A DNA stretch of 64,000 nt from NCBI RefSeq assembly GCF_000182925.2, contig NC_026503.1:2604001-2668000 (forward strand). Reading direction: 5' to 3'. Numbering within the stretch: position 1 is the first letter of the stretch; every line of letters starts with the position of its first letter. The translations under genes were made by a program, and so were the position numbers. Positions 47,697-59,125 of the stretch are shown here, one piece after another. The notes beneath the pieces were generated by a model. The model made no database searches. It was not told the DNA's origin and saw only the letters and a list, made by a program, of their open reading frames with translations. Origin of the DNA: Neurospora crassa OR74A. Lineage: Eukaryota; Ascomycota; Sordariomycetes; Sordariales; Sordariaceae.

Positions 47697-48782
47697 CGTG
47701 AATGTGTCGCGGGGTTCTCGCCTGGGGTTGTCGATATCGGGTCTCAGAGAGTTGTGGGAAGTCGGTGGGATTATATACTTGTATTAGGGTAAATTCGTGT
47801 GGGCGAAAATCATGGCAGTTGGTGGTGGTGCATATGCAGGTGTTGGGGGTCCTGTTCAGTTTCCCGGAATCTCCTCCGCGCGGAAAAGTTGGAGAATCGT
47901 GAATGTAAATGCGATATTCCGTCGGCGCTGATGTTGACGTATTGATGTACCGTTGCAGGTAGATCGGAGGAAAGTGCAGTCCCAGAGACGGGACGCGTTC
48001 CTTGATCAACACCGGGGTATCAAAAAAGACTGGGTCCTTCAAGCGCGTGCCGGTCTGGAAGTACCTCTGTACCGTAGCGAGACCCCGTAAGGTAGTGTAG
48101 AATGCGGGGTGAGCCGTCGGCAGGCAAGCCTCTCCGCTCTCGGCAACAGACTTCCAGACGGGCTGTACGCAGTATGTGGTGTACAGACCCAACTGGATCA
48201 TCCAATGACAAGGTTGTCTGTCACCTGTGTCTGGGCAAATTGCTTGTGTGAAGTTGTAGGAGGAAACAATGCTCGATTGCTTTTTCGTAGATTGTTCTTT
48301 TCTTCGCACCAATGGCTTAACGTAGTTCTTTTACTTCTACTATGCAGTACACTAGAGGCATCCTCAAGTCCTAGTCCCTGACCCTTGAGTTGTCATCAAC
48401 AATGAGAAGTTCAAGCTGTTCCTTGTGTCCCTGCCAAGAACCTCATTACGTCACGATCTGTAGCTAGCGTAGCGTTAAGGTAACTGGCTGCTGAAAGTGG
48501 TGAACTGTTCAAGCAGAGAGAGCTTCAAGCTTGAACCAACGAACGAACGGTATCAACAGGATCGACATCTAGTAATACTCATTAGAGAGGTAGCTTATGC
48601 TTACTTATTCTACCGTATTGCTTTCCGCCTTTTCGTCCACCAAAAAGTCCATGAAGGTGACACAACAACAAAACCTCACATTACTCCGATCCTCCCCTTC
48701 TTCACGTCGCATTGCGAACCTCACCACCAAAAGTCCCTGTCGCGAAACACCAAAAGTCACTACTTCCCCTCCAACATCAAAT
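47697..48782. promoter_or_regulatory. Divergent intergenic region upstream of the FUN14 gene
   Basis: About 1.1 kb between two start codons. A CRE-like ATTACGTCACG lies at about 48446-48456. A 193-codon-type frame on the minus strand runs on upstream of the 721-aa gene (to 48312) but has no domain and is probably leader sequence. Confidence 0.45.
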
Positions 48783-49379
48783 ATGGCCACCCGCATAGCC
48801 TGTCGCGCTGCCTTCCGGCGCAACGTTGTGCCCGTCACTCTCGGTCTCACAACCACCTTCGCCCTGGCCGCGCGACAACAGCCTTTGAAGCTAGACGCCT
48901 TGTCCAGCTCGCAGCAGTCGCGGTCTCTCCATTCCCAGAAAGACAACAAGGAGGAGTGGTTGAACCCGGAAACGATCAAGCAGCTTTCTAGTGGGAGTTT
49001 GAGCGGTATGACTACCACCCAGCTTGGATATTGATTAGTTGTATACGGGAGGCTAATGTCGACTTGTGCCGCCTTTGCAGGTTTCGCCACCGGTCTTTTG
49101 ATCAGTGTCTTTTCCAAGACGCTCGTGCTTTTGGCGGGTGTTGGTATGGTGCTAGTTCAGGTGGGCTTTTCAACTTCGTGACAGAAATGGAAGAAAGATG
49201 ATGTACTGACAAAAGCATGGGGATAGGTTGCGTCTCGATACGGCATCGACTTGGTAGGCATGTTGCATCTTCGCGACAAGGTGAACTCGTCAAAGATTCT
49301 CAAGGCGTTGCAACACAAAATGGCCTTTAAGCTTGCCTTTGCCATAACCTTTGCTCTTTCTGCTTTCATGTCTTTCTAG
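48783..49379 (+). CDS. FUN14-domain mitochondrial outer-membrane-type protein
   Basis: Three exons (48783-49005, 49081-49160, 49227-49379) give 151 aa. The conserved FUN14 features are SGSLSGFATGLLISVFSK, a Gly-rich first membrane helix (LLAGVGMVLVQ), then a loop and a second helix (FKLAFAITFALSAFMSF) at the very end. FUN14 proteins sit in the mitochondrial outer membrane; vertebrate FUNDC1 is a mitophagy receptor with an LC3-binding motif, which I do not see clearly here, so this is not a proven mitophagy receptor. The N-terminal 50 residues (MATRIACRAAFRRNV, Arg/Ser/Ala-rich) look like a presequence, which is not typical of an outer-membrane protein and may place the fungal homologue inside the mitochondrion. 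Confidence 0.85.
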
Positions 49380-49986
49380 ATCAAGCAAGGTTCAAAGACG
49401 GAGAAAATGATATTAACTCTACACATCAAGATGCATCGATGGCGTTATCACATCATCGGGGGAGAATTTTGCAGAGTCGGCATCAAGACATGGATGGTGA
49501 TACGCTGTCTATGTATTGGTCATTTTAGGCGTTTTGAAAGACTATCAGATATCCAATGTTTGAGACTGTTCTGGTTTTCCAACTTTGAACATCCATGACT
49601 ATCCTCGCTCCTTTCGCTACATTGAACGACCAATGACCAGCTTCGTGTTGACCACCCGGCTTGTGTGCCACAACAGATAGCCATCTGAAAGACATGAGAG
49701 CCGCCATGGGTGCCAAAAAAAAACCAGCCCAAGCGCCATATAGCAGCAGCGGTCATGTAAAAAAAAAAAAATCGCTAGATTCCCGGTCAGCCCTGGCGCA
49801 AGGCAGTTCTGGGATCCTTCGGCACACTCGTCCAGTTGAAAAACATCCAGTGCAGACTTGATGTGGATGTTCTGTTAAGTCTCATTTTTAGGGGCGGATC
49901 CAAAATACTCCAACGCCCAACATATTTCCAAGCTCTGAGCTAAATCGTCTGGACGGTCGGGTTTGAAACTCGGCTTCAAAAACAAC
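49380..49986. terminator. Convergent 3' region, FUN14 gene / ampp
   Basis: About 0.6 kb between converging stop codons. A-runs at 49718-49724 and 49759-49771 are the only simple sequence. No gene seen. Confidence 0.5.
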
Positions 49987-52216
49987 CTAAAACGGGCTCG
50001 TTTCCCGCAGCAGCCACTCCGTCGTGAGCTGATCTCCATCAAAGTAGCCTGCCATATTCTTCCTAATCTCCTCGTTGGACTTGTTTAGCCAGTCCTTCTC
50101 TTCCTGCGTTAGCAAGCTCTCATCAATCAGCTTCCTGCAGTAGGGTACCATGGTGACATGCTCGAAGCCCAGATACGGCTTATCGCCAAACTGGTGCTCC
50201 GTCTTTACTTCACGAACAATGGCCAGGTTCTCAATACGGATTCCGTAGTTGCCATCCTCATAGTAACCAGGCTCGATGGACAGCACGTTGCCAGGAGCCA
50301 GAGGAACATCGATGTACGCCTTCCGAGTACCAATGCCGATGGGCCCTTCATGGACGTTTAGGAAAGATCCAACTCCGTGGCCGGTTCCGTGGCGGTAGTC
50401 TAGCCCGTATTTCTGGAATCATTGTTAGCCATTTGTGGATATTACCACAAGGAGCAAGTCGTTACTAACCCAGAGGAATTGGCGGGCCAAGGCGTCCAAC
50501 GCAAAACCACTAGTTCCCTTGGGGAATACCGCAGTGTCCAGAGCAATGTTGCCTTTAAGAACCAGAGTATAAGACTTCCTCTCGGCATCGGTCGGTTGGC
50601 CGAAGTGCAGCGTTCTCGTGACATCCGTTGTTCCGTCACAAAATTGTGCGCCTGAGTCGCAGAGATAGATGGCATCAGGGTCAATCACTGAGCAGGCGCC
50701 CCTTTCGGGCTTGTAGTGGATGATTGCGCCGCTGCGTTCATGTCAGCATCTTTAAGTGAATGAATTTCACATGAGAAACTCACTTTGGTCCGGTGGAAGA
50801 AATGGTATCGAAGGAAAGACCAACAAAGTCGGCTTGTTCGCTTCTGAACTGTTCCAGTTGGTCGGCGGCCTCCACCTCATCCAGCTTGGCCTTCTTGTTG
50901 ATTAACTGATCCTCAAGCCAGGCAAAGTACTTGATTAGGGCGGCGCCATCACGGATGTGACATCTCCTCATGCCTTCAAGTTCCGTCTCGTTCTTGATGG
51001 CCTTTGCGTCCCCAATAGGACTCCTGACCTCGTCCACGTGCTTTTCGCCGCCCAACGCCAACTTGAGAGCCCATGAGGCTTTGTTTGAAACCAGGTACTT
51101 GGTGGGCTTGTCCGACTCGCTAGTACTCTTGGCAGCATTCGCAAGGATCTCGGTGTCCTTGAAGAGGTCGTTATAAGGCTTGATCCCAGTGCCGTTCTCA
51201 GCCAAATATTGCTTGACCTCGTCATTCAGTTTTGACTCATCGACGTACAAGGTTGCGCTGTCCTTTGTAACGATGGCGTAAGAGAAGAAGACGGGGTTGT
51301 ATGTGATATCGTTGCCGCGCAAGTTGAAAAGCCATGCGACTTCGTCGAGCATGGATACGACGAAAGCAGCGGCCTTCTTCTTTTCGAGCTCCTTGCGCAG
51401 GTTTGTGAGCTTCTCTGCTGTGCCCTTTCCTGAGTACTTGGCACCAAGCAAGAAGACCGGCTCGCTGGGACGAGGTGGTCGACTATCTCCCCATACGAGA
51501 TCCACCAGGTTCTCGTTGATGGCCTTCAAGCCTGCGCCGCCGTGCTTCTTGATATCGCCATCGAGCTTGTCGGCTACCGCCGGGGAAATCAGGGTGGGAT
51601 CGATGCCAACAGATTTTCCGCCAGCGGATTCGTCTGCTGTCCATTCTTGCCAGGTGGGGACATCTTGGAGCCCGGTCTTGAGCAGGTGCCAGTTCTCATC
51701 CAACTGTTTGGAGGCCTGGTTGAAATAACGACCATCCGTGGCCAAGGCGGCCTTGTCTAGTGTGACGACTGCCGTTCCAGCCGAGCCAGTGAAACCCGAG
51801 ATGAAAGCACGGCGGGCGTCGCATTCGGCAATGTACTCGGAGGCATGGCTGTCTTCCGAGGGGACAACTGCGAGATTCCAGAAGGGTCAGCGGCCAGTGG
51901 AATCGTCTTGGCGGAGAACGGCACAGGGCGTACCATAGATGTCAACATTGCGCTCCTTCATGAGAGACCGTAGAGCGGCCAAGCGATCCGTTGTGTTGAC
52001 AGTCATGGTCTCTTCGTCCGAAGCGGCTCTAAGATGTTGGAATAATCTTGATGTGAGAGAGAATGCTCTGGTCGTACGTGACGGCTGAGGGAAGGCAGTC
52101 AAGGCCCTGGGCAGATTATGTAGAACCCTGGCGGCTTGGGAGCGGCTGGCTGGTCGGGGGACAGAAGACGCAACTGCTGTCAGGCAAGAAGAGGGAAAGG
52201 ACCAAAAACTCCGCAT
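49987..52216 (-). CDS. ampp: Xaa-Pro aminopeptidase P (M24B)
   Basis: Four exons (52216-51934, 51867-50784, 50731-50470, 50412-49987) give 684 aa. The enzyme removes the N-terminal residue from peptides with Pro in second position, using two Mn ions. The three-domain layout of the family is present; the catalytic pita-bread domain has its five metal ligands at Asp481, Asp492 ([14 protein letters not shown]), His555 (HGTGHGVG), Glu590 (SIEPGYYE) and Glu604 (GIRIENL). The first 70 residues ([10 protein letters not shown], then Arg/Ser/Ala-rich, no acidic residues until ~67) look like a mitochondrial presequence, while Met71 ([11 protein letters not shown]) starts exactly where cytosolic relatives begin. 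Two products from one gene are therefore plausible. An upstream in-frame GTG adds 17 residues but is not a likely start. Confidence 0.95.
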
Positions 52217-53196
52217 GGAGAGGAGAGGAGTGTTCCCGTAACGTCGCAAGGGAAGAGAGACAGCCACGCAGACGGGACCAGAGGGGGACGGTGGTTTTAT
52301 AGGATAGCAGCTAGTACCGAGAAGCTATCACCTTGACTTGGACGAATGGAAGAGTCAAGTTTGGGGACTTCTACTTTGGGCGTAGTTGGTGGACGGGTAC
52401 CTCTCTACACAGCACGTCCAGTCGCAACGTTTTGGTCACACGACGGGACGGGTTATCGCAGGTACCTACCTTGCCTGCTGTAGTGGTACCTATCAGATTT
52501 GGTGGCCCGGCTCAACTCGCATCCCACACGGGACCTCGAGCTCCTCTGCGCCCAACGATCGACGCCCATCATTGCGTGCCAGGGCAGTCGGTACTTTCCA
52601 TCTTGAGCCACCCTCCACCCGCGTCCACCGGCTCTGCGGCCGCCTCCGCCAGGTGGGTCCCGTCATCGCTACCACACCCCACTAGAGGTACATAGGTACA
52701 TGCTGTTAGGTAGCTGAAGCCCTACGATAGGTAGCGTGTATTCACGAGATGCACACTTGAGAGTCGAGACAAACACTGCCAATTCTAGCCCACCACAGCC
52801 AGGCCAGGCAGGCTCCATCGTTTTTCATCACCAAAAAAACTGGAACAACTAACCAAGCACAACCTTCGGTCTTGTAAAACCTCTTTTCGATGTGGTTAAG
52901 TCATTGCAAAAACATAAAGGAACAACACTACAAGCGCGGTCTCTTCAACAGCAAGAGTCCATCTCCCGTCTCTGTTCTTGCACATACCTCTAGTATATCA
53001 GAGTGATAACAAATTGACGGTTCTGGAACCAAGCGACCCACCGATACGATCCACTATTCTACTTAGTAACCTTCTCTTCCTTGGCATCATTCCTCACCAA
53101 CACGCGCCTTCACCTTTCCTCGCCAAGTTGGACGACCGTCGGGCATATTTCTGCACTCGCACTCCTCCTCACGAACCTGGTAGAGTTCACTGGAAG
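52217..53196. promoter_or_regulatory. Divergent intergenic region, ampp / karyopherin
   Basis: About 1 kb between two start codons. Copies of the TAGGTAC/GTACCTA core are frequent here (52397, 52461, 52487, 52686, 52694, 52710). No gene seen. Confidence 0.5.
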
Positions 53197-56100
53197 ATGG
53201 AGCCACTACCCTTACCCACCAGTTTGGCTGAGGTGGAACAGGTAAGAGGAATCGTGATAAGAGGATGGCGGATTATTGAATGAACCAGGACGCCCGTAGA
53301 GACCACGAGGCTAACACGACTCACTTCTGCTGACAGTTGATAATAGCTCTCTATCAGCCAAACCCCCCTGAGACCGTCTCACGCATCCAGGAGATTCTCC
53401 AGAGGTTGCAAAAGTCCCCCGAGGGTTGGCAACTTGCCCAGAGCTTGATTGGAAACCCAAATGACAACATCAAATTCTATGCGGCCTTGACAATTATTGT
53501 AAAACTCAACAAAGACAGGTACGTACCTTTGCCATGCCATTCCTCTTTTCTGTTAGGCCTTAGCAGACTGACAAACTCTCCAAAGTGCCAACCTCAACGA
53601 CGATGAGGCAAAGGAGCTGCTCCAAAACATCCTTGGCTGGACAATAGCATCGTGTGCCCAGGGTGTTGCTCCCTTTGTGATCAAAAAGTTGTGCGTTGCT
53701 CTCGCCACATTCTTCATCCACTTTTCTCAGCTATGGCCCAACTGCCTTCGGCACTTCCTTCACAGTCTCGATATCGGACGGGCTACCCCTATCGAGGCAT
53801 TGGACGACGCTCTAGAGACTCCTATCATTGCCAACAATCTTGAAATCTCGAAACTCAAGGTCGCCGTCTGGTTCGCAACCTCCCTTGTTGAAGAGGTCGG
53901 GAAGACGGATATGAATTCGATCAAGTACATCCATGTACACGAACGTCTCGTTCGTAATGCCTTCGACTTGGCCTCATTGCTAGCACGCGGATTCCTCCCA
54001 TCAGATGACGCGTACCAGACTCAGGGGGAGTCGCTTGTCTGTTTTCAGGTGAGTGAAAGAAACAGGTTTATCCCAGAGTTGCCGATATGGACGAACTAGG
54101 TCGCTGACGATCATGTAGGCCTGGATTCTCTATGCTCAGCGACTGTCCTCAAATACCGATGTTCTAGTGACACATCTACGGGAACTTGTTGGCCCGGCTC
54201 TCAACTGCTTCGCCATCGACGATTTATTCCAGCCGGCTGCCGAACTCTTCAGTGACGTGCTGAGCAATTATTCGGGATTTTTCACAGAGGCACATTATGC
54301 GTCATTGGCCTCTTTATTCGACAGCGAATGGGCGGCAGAACACTACAACAGGGTCATTCACGGCGACCATCAGCTTGATGGCATTTCATTTGGTCTTCTC
54401 ATGCTTGCGTATGGTGATGCCAAGGTGTCGGATCTCATGTGTAGCACAGACGAGCGGTCCCAGAGGTTTCTGGCCAGGCTGGCTGGTCTTCTCGCTGCTG
54501 ATGGCTATCTGGTGGGCGAGGATTCGATATTTGTCCCTGCCCTGGAGTTCTGGGCCACGTTTGTCGAAACCATGATCGACAATATTTACTCGGAAGACGA
54601 AGCAAAAGTAAACGTCTGGCGCTCGCATGCTGAACAACACCTCAAGAGCGTCGTGTCGAACTGCTGGAGGAAGGCACAATGGCCCCCTGCAGAGACTTTC
54701 GCCGAATGGGATTCCAATGAGCGTGTCGGCTTTACGGATGCGAGAAAAGACATAGCGGATATGCTACAATCTATATTCACTCTCGAGAATCTCACTCTGG
54801 TCTCTTTTTTCTCTGGACTTTTCCTCCAGGCCCTCTCTGTTCAGTCATGGGCCGAAGTTGAGGCATCGGCATTCTGTCTTGGATCCCTGTCCGACTGTAT
54901 CACGGAAGACCCCCAATATGACGTGGAGTTAAGCAAGGTCTTTGCTTCACCTTTCTTTGATCTTCTCGGCCAGGCTCAAGGTCCGGTTCCGCTACGTCTG
55001 CGCCAGACAGGTCTTTTGCTCATTGAGCGGTACTGTGAGTATTTTGAGCGCCATTCCGAGTATCTTCCTCATGCGCTCAACCTGCTATTCGCGGCCGTTG
55101 GCGACCCTGTTCTTGGTGGGCCTTCTGCGAAATCCATCTCGACTCTCTGCTCGTCGTGTCGCTGCATTCTCACGAGCGAAGCACCGGCCTTCATCATGCA
55201 CTACCAAACAATTCGTAGCAGACAGGTTCTCGACTCCCTTGCAGAGGAACGTATCATCCTTGCCATTGCTTCTATCATCCAGGCCATTCCGGATTCCAAT
55301 CAGAAGCTGGCTGTCTTTGAGAACCTCTACTCGATCATCAAGGCAGATTGCGAGCGTGCTGTCCAGCTCAAACAGCAGCCCAGCATATTGAACCTGTCTG
55401 ACCCCAACTTCTTGCGCGGTGTTGAGCAACCAGGCGATGTTCCTTCTGCCGATGAAGTCTCTCAGCAACTCGCCGTCCGTGCTCTCCGATCGCTGCAGAG
55501 TATGGCTAAGGGTATGCAGGATGTCAAGGAGCATGTGGTTGACATTGACGCCGATCCATTCTTCGCCAACCAGGACCCGAAACTCTCTGCTATCCAGTCC
55601 GATATCCTCAACGTCTTGGTCGAGATGCAGAAGAATTTCAACACCAGCGGAGAGATCGTTGAGATAATATGCATCATCTTTCGAGCAGGGTTTTCAGAGA
55701 CCGAGCCGGGCCCGTTTGTATTCCCTCCTGAAGTCGTGACAGATTTCCTCAGTCAACAAAGATTCGAAACGCCTAGGCTGGGCACTTTGTTGAGCACAGC
55801 ATGCTCATTTGTCGGAAGTCTGTACAGGGGACCAAAGAATATGGTTCCATCTTTACTGGCTCAGCTACTGCCTTGGGTAATCAACATGCTCAGTAGTCTT
55901 CCGGAACCAGAAAGCGACACAGAAGTAGCCCAAAACGGCATTTGCTTCGTGGATAAGATTATGACAAGATACCCGGAGGTGGTGTTTCAGATTCAGCCGT
56001 CACAGATGCTCGAGTTCTTTTTCATGTTCTCGCTCAAGGTCCTAAACGGGAAGGAACCTCTGCCGAAGACAGCGTCGGCGGAATTTTGGGTATGTCCCTT

Positions 56101-56585
56101 CGGGCTCCTTGAATGATCAACCAAAATGTTTGCTGTACTAACTAACATGTTAAATCAGAGTAACTTCATTACCCTCAAGTCTGATTCACCCGATCTCCAA
56201 GGAACCATCAACGCTGCCATGGAGCACCTCGGGCCGCTTATATCGCAGACTCTCATCCAAAATATCGGGGGCAACGCTGCAAGAAGCGAGCTAGACAAGC
56301 TAAGTGACCCTCTCAAGAAGCTTGTGACGAGCCAAGTGCGTTCAAGGCAATGGCTCGAACAGGCGCTCTTCGACCCCAGTTTCCCCGGTCAGCAGGTAGG
56401 CAACGACGAGAAGTCAACCTTTTTGAGGAAGATTATTGGGTAAGTCTGTCAGTTACTTGGTTCTTCCGTTTACACACTGCTGACCTACAATTTAATGCAG
56501 ACTGAGAGGGGCGAGGGCCACCAACCAGGTAGTTAGAGAGTTCTGGCTGGCTTGCAGGGGTTCAAACTTTTCATATGCTTCCTAG
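53197..56585 (+). CDS. Importin-beta superfamily karyopherin, importin-13/Kap122-like
   Basis: Six exons (53197-53241, 53337-53518, 53586-54048, 54119-56089, 56159-56439, 56501-56585) give 1008 aa, a typical size. It should shuttle cargo through nuclear pores in a Ran-GTP-dependent way. The N-terminus has the importin N-domain (LIIALYQPNPPETVSRIQE, FYAALTIIVKLN) followed by a chain of HEAT-like helices to the C-terminus. The end, REFWLACRGSNFSYAS, resembles fungal importin-13-type proteins (Kap122/Pdr6 group). Cargo cannot be told; Kap122 imports TFIIA and importin-13 moves several cargoes both ways. Exportin-T/Los1 was considered and is less like it. All splice junctions preserve frame. Confidence 0.85.
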
Positions 56586-57226
56586 GCTTGTGCAATGGTA
56601 CTTACGAGCCTAAAAACTGGATAGAGATCATGAAGGAACTTTTGTAACCTTTTCTCTGTACTAAGTCGAATGTGCTCTTTCCTATGCGGGTTCTCTTGAC
56701 AACGGCTCTTGAAAGTATCATTCGGACATGGTAGGCAACGTTGTAAGCCAAATTGGGCCCTAGTTACTATTCCAGTCGACAACAACATATGGTGAAAATA
56801 ATTCTCTCAAGATGCTACTCAATTTATCATCAGGCACACACTTACCAATGATGTGCTTCTCGTGTATAAGGGTTATGAAGCGAGCGAGGAAGGGCTCGAC
56901 AAAGAGCTCTATTGTGTCTAGACGTGGTCCTAGCGTCACTCCATCTATAACCCTGCCAAGCCCCAGGTGCACCAAGGGTAGGCGGTCATACTGCCATACA
57001 CAACCCTCTCTCTTCAACCACAGTTCGTCCTGTCTCCAGTCGAGCTTCTTCACCCAGACTGAATTCACTACGTCTCAGTGTAAGTTCAAACACCCAGTCA
57101 CTATGTGCTCACCAAAAAAGCTGTCCCTTTCAGGACAGTTCTTAGGTTTTTGTTTGTAAGACAAAAACTAACACGCACGGCAGGACACTGTGATTAGTCT
57201 TTTGGAGGTAAACCCTCTCACACAAC
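56586..57226. other. Intergenic region, karyopherin / mt-TrpRS
   Basis: About 0.64 kb between two same-strand genes holding the karyopherin 3' UTR and the promoter of the synthetase. Nothing distinct. Confidence 0.5.
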
Positions 57227-58744
57227 ATGAAGTCCCTCACCAGGCCCTACGGCCTTATGTGCCGGCACCGCCTTACTTCTCTCACCACTAGAGCATCAAA
57301 TCTCCAACAACGACCTTATTCTTCTAATTCCTCATCTGAGACAAGAACAGCAACACCAACCGCAACACCGACCAAAAAGGCACAAAGACAAGTAATCTTC
57401 TCCGGTATCCAGCCCACAGGCATACCGCACTTGGGCAACTACCTCGGCGCCCTTCAGCAATGGAAGCGCATGCAGGACAGCGCGGATCCTGAGACGACGG
57501 ATCTCATTTTCTCCGTGGTTGACCTGCACGCCATCACCGTGCCGCAGCAGCGCGGCAACCTGAAGAAATGGAAGAGAGAAATGCTTGCGGCGCTGCTGGC
57601 CATCGGCTTGGACCCCAAGAGGTGCACCATCTTTTACCAGAGCATGGTGCCAGGGCACTCGGAGTTGCAGTGGATTTTGAGTTGTACAGCTAGCACGGGG
57701 TATTTGTCTAGAATGACGCAGTGGAAGGTGAGTTTCTTTTGAGGTTATTGTTCGATGAGAGAGAAAGAGAGAGAGAGAGAGAGGAAAGAGAGCAAGAGAA
57801 CGAGCGGGGGAAAGGGTTGAACACGAGACCAGCGGCTGATGGTATGTGTGTGGAAAATTACTCTACTACAGAGCAAACTACAATTAGCAGACGACGCCCA
57901 CATGCTAGATGACAAGGCCAAATCCTCTCTCAAGCACGGCTTGTTCTCTTACCCCATCCTTCAAGCGGCGGATATCCTCGTTCACAGGGCGACCCATGTC
58001 CCCGTCGGCGAAGATCAGAGGCAGCATCTGGAGTTTGCTAGGGAATGCGTGACCAACTTCAACCACGCCTATAAGGGCAAGGTGTTGGTAGCTCCCGAGA
58101 CGATTTTGTGTAAGTACATCGTCATGTCTTCTCAAACCGTGGCCCTTCCGCTCAAGATACCTCGAGTCTCGAGTGACTGCTTCGACGAAACTAACCACCT
58201 CCCCATATGATACACAGCTCCAACAAAACGCGTTATGTCTCTCCAACTTCCCACCAAAAAAATGTCCAAATCCGACCCCGACCCCTCCTCCCGCATCCTC
58301 CTTACCGACACCCCCTCCGAGATCCACGCCAAGATCCTCAAAGCGCGGACCGACTCGCTCACGCCTTCCCTGGGCATCACCTTTGACCCGATCCAACGCC
58401 CGGGCGTCTCCAACCTGCTTCAGCTGCTCAGCCATTTTGACACGCAAGATCGTTCCGCGCAGGAGATCGCGGCCCAGATTAATGCTGAGGTCATGGGCAA
58501 CCATGGTGGGCTGGGAGGAGAAGGGGAGGAGAATCCGTTAAGGAAGTTGAAGGAGAGGGTGAGCGAGGTGGTGCAGAGAGAGCTGAATCCGATTAGGGAG
58601 AAATATTTGAAGCTGTTGCAGGAGGATGGGGGGAAGGAGGGAGGTTATTTGGATGAGGTTATTCGGGAGGGGGCGAGGAAGGCTAATGAGAGTGCGGAGA
58701 GGACGATGAGTAGGGTCAGGAGGGCTGTGGAGTTGGGTGCTTAG
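57227..58744 (+). CDS. msw1: Mitochondrial tryptophanyl-tRNA synthetase
   Basis: Three exons (57227-57727, 57872-58109, 58218-58744) give 421 aa. It charges mitochondrial tRNA-Trp. Class Ib landmarks are the HIGH-type motif in FSGIQPTGIPHLGNYLGA and the KMSKS motif as KKMSKSD, with the intervening LFSYPILQAADILVHRATHVPVGEDQ region that binds ATP and tryptophan. The first 45 residues are Arg/Ser/Thr-rich, fitting import into mitochondria. The first intron (144 nt) contains a GA repeat. It is distinct from the cytosolic enzyme, whose catalytic core is of the eukaryotic type. Confidence 0.94.
57757..57800. repeat. GA-rich repeat in the first intron of mt-TrpRS
   Basis: A run of GAGA units with a few interruptions lies inside intron 1 of the synthetase gene. 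Length variation here would not change the protein. Confidence 0.85.
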
Positions 58745-59125
58745 GACATGCAGAGTGAGAGGTTGTTGTAAGATAGATACTGGGTGATCTGGTTCGGACA
58801 CATTTTCGGTAGATAAAAGCTATATGGAATGTCTGTATCTGTGGTCTGTATTGCTTAGAGTTTGGCTGTCGTTCCCATGGTGCTTCCTCGCATCGATCTC
58901 CTCCAGTGGCAATTTCCGTCTAGTCCTTCCTCGTGCACAGCACAGTCGAGCCATGATCGTCTCCTGATCTGTACTATACATTTCTTATGCTACAGTATCT
59001 ATACACAAAGGACGGGCCATATGCTGAAGACAAAAGGGACAAACCTGACCAGAGAGAGACAGACAACAAGAACAACCACCCAGGCTTAAAGGGCTTGAGA
59101 CGGGACCAGCAGTTGGTGTATCTGT
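58745..59125. terminator. Convergent 3' region, mt-TrpRS / uS10m
   Basis: About 0.38 kb between converging stop codons, with no distinct element. Confidence 0.5.

Noticed and set aside
53197-56585. Exportin-T (Los1) as identity of the karyopherin
   Set aside because: The N-terminal helices and the C-terminal REFWLACRG-type end fit the importin-13/Kap122 group better.
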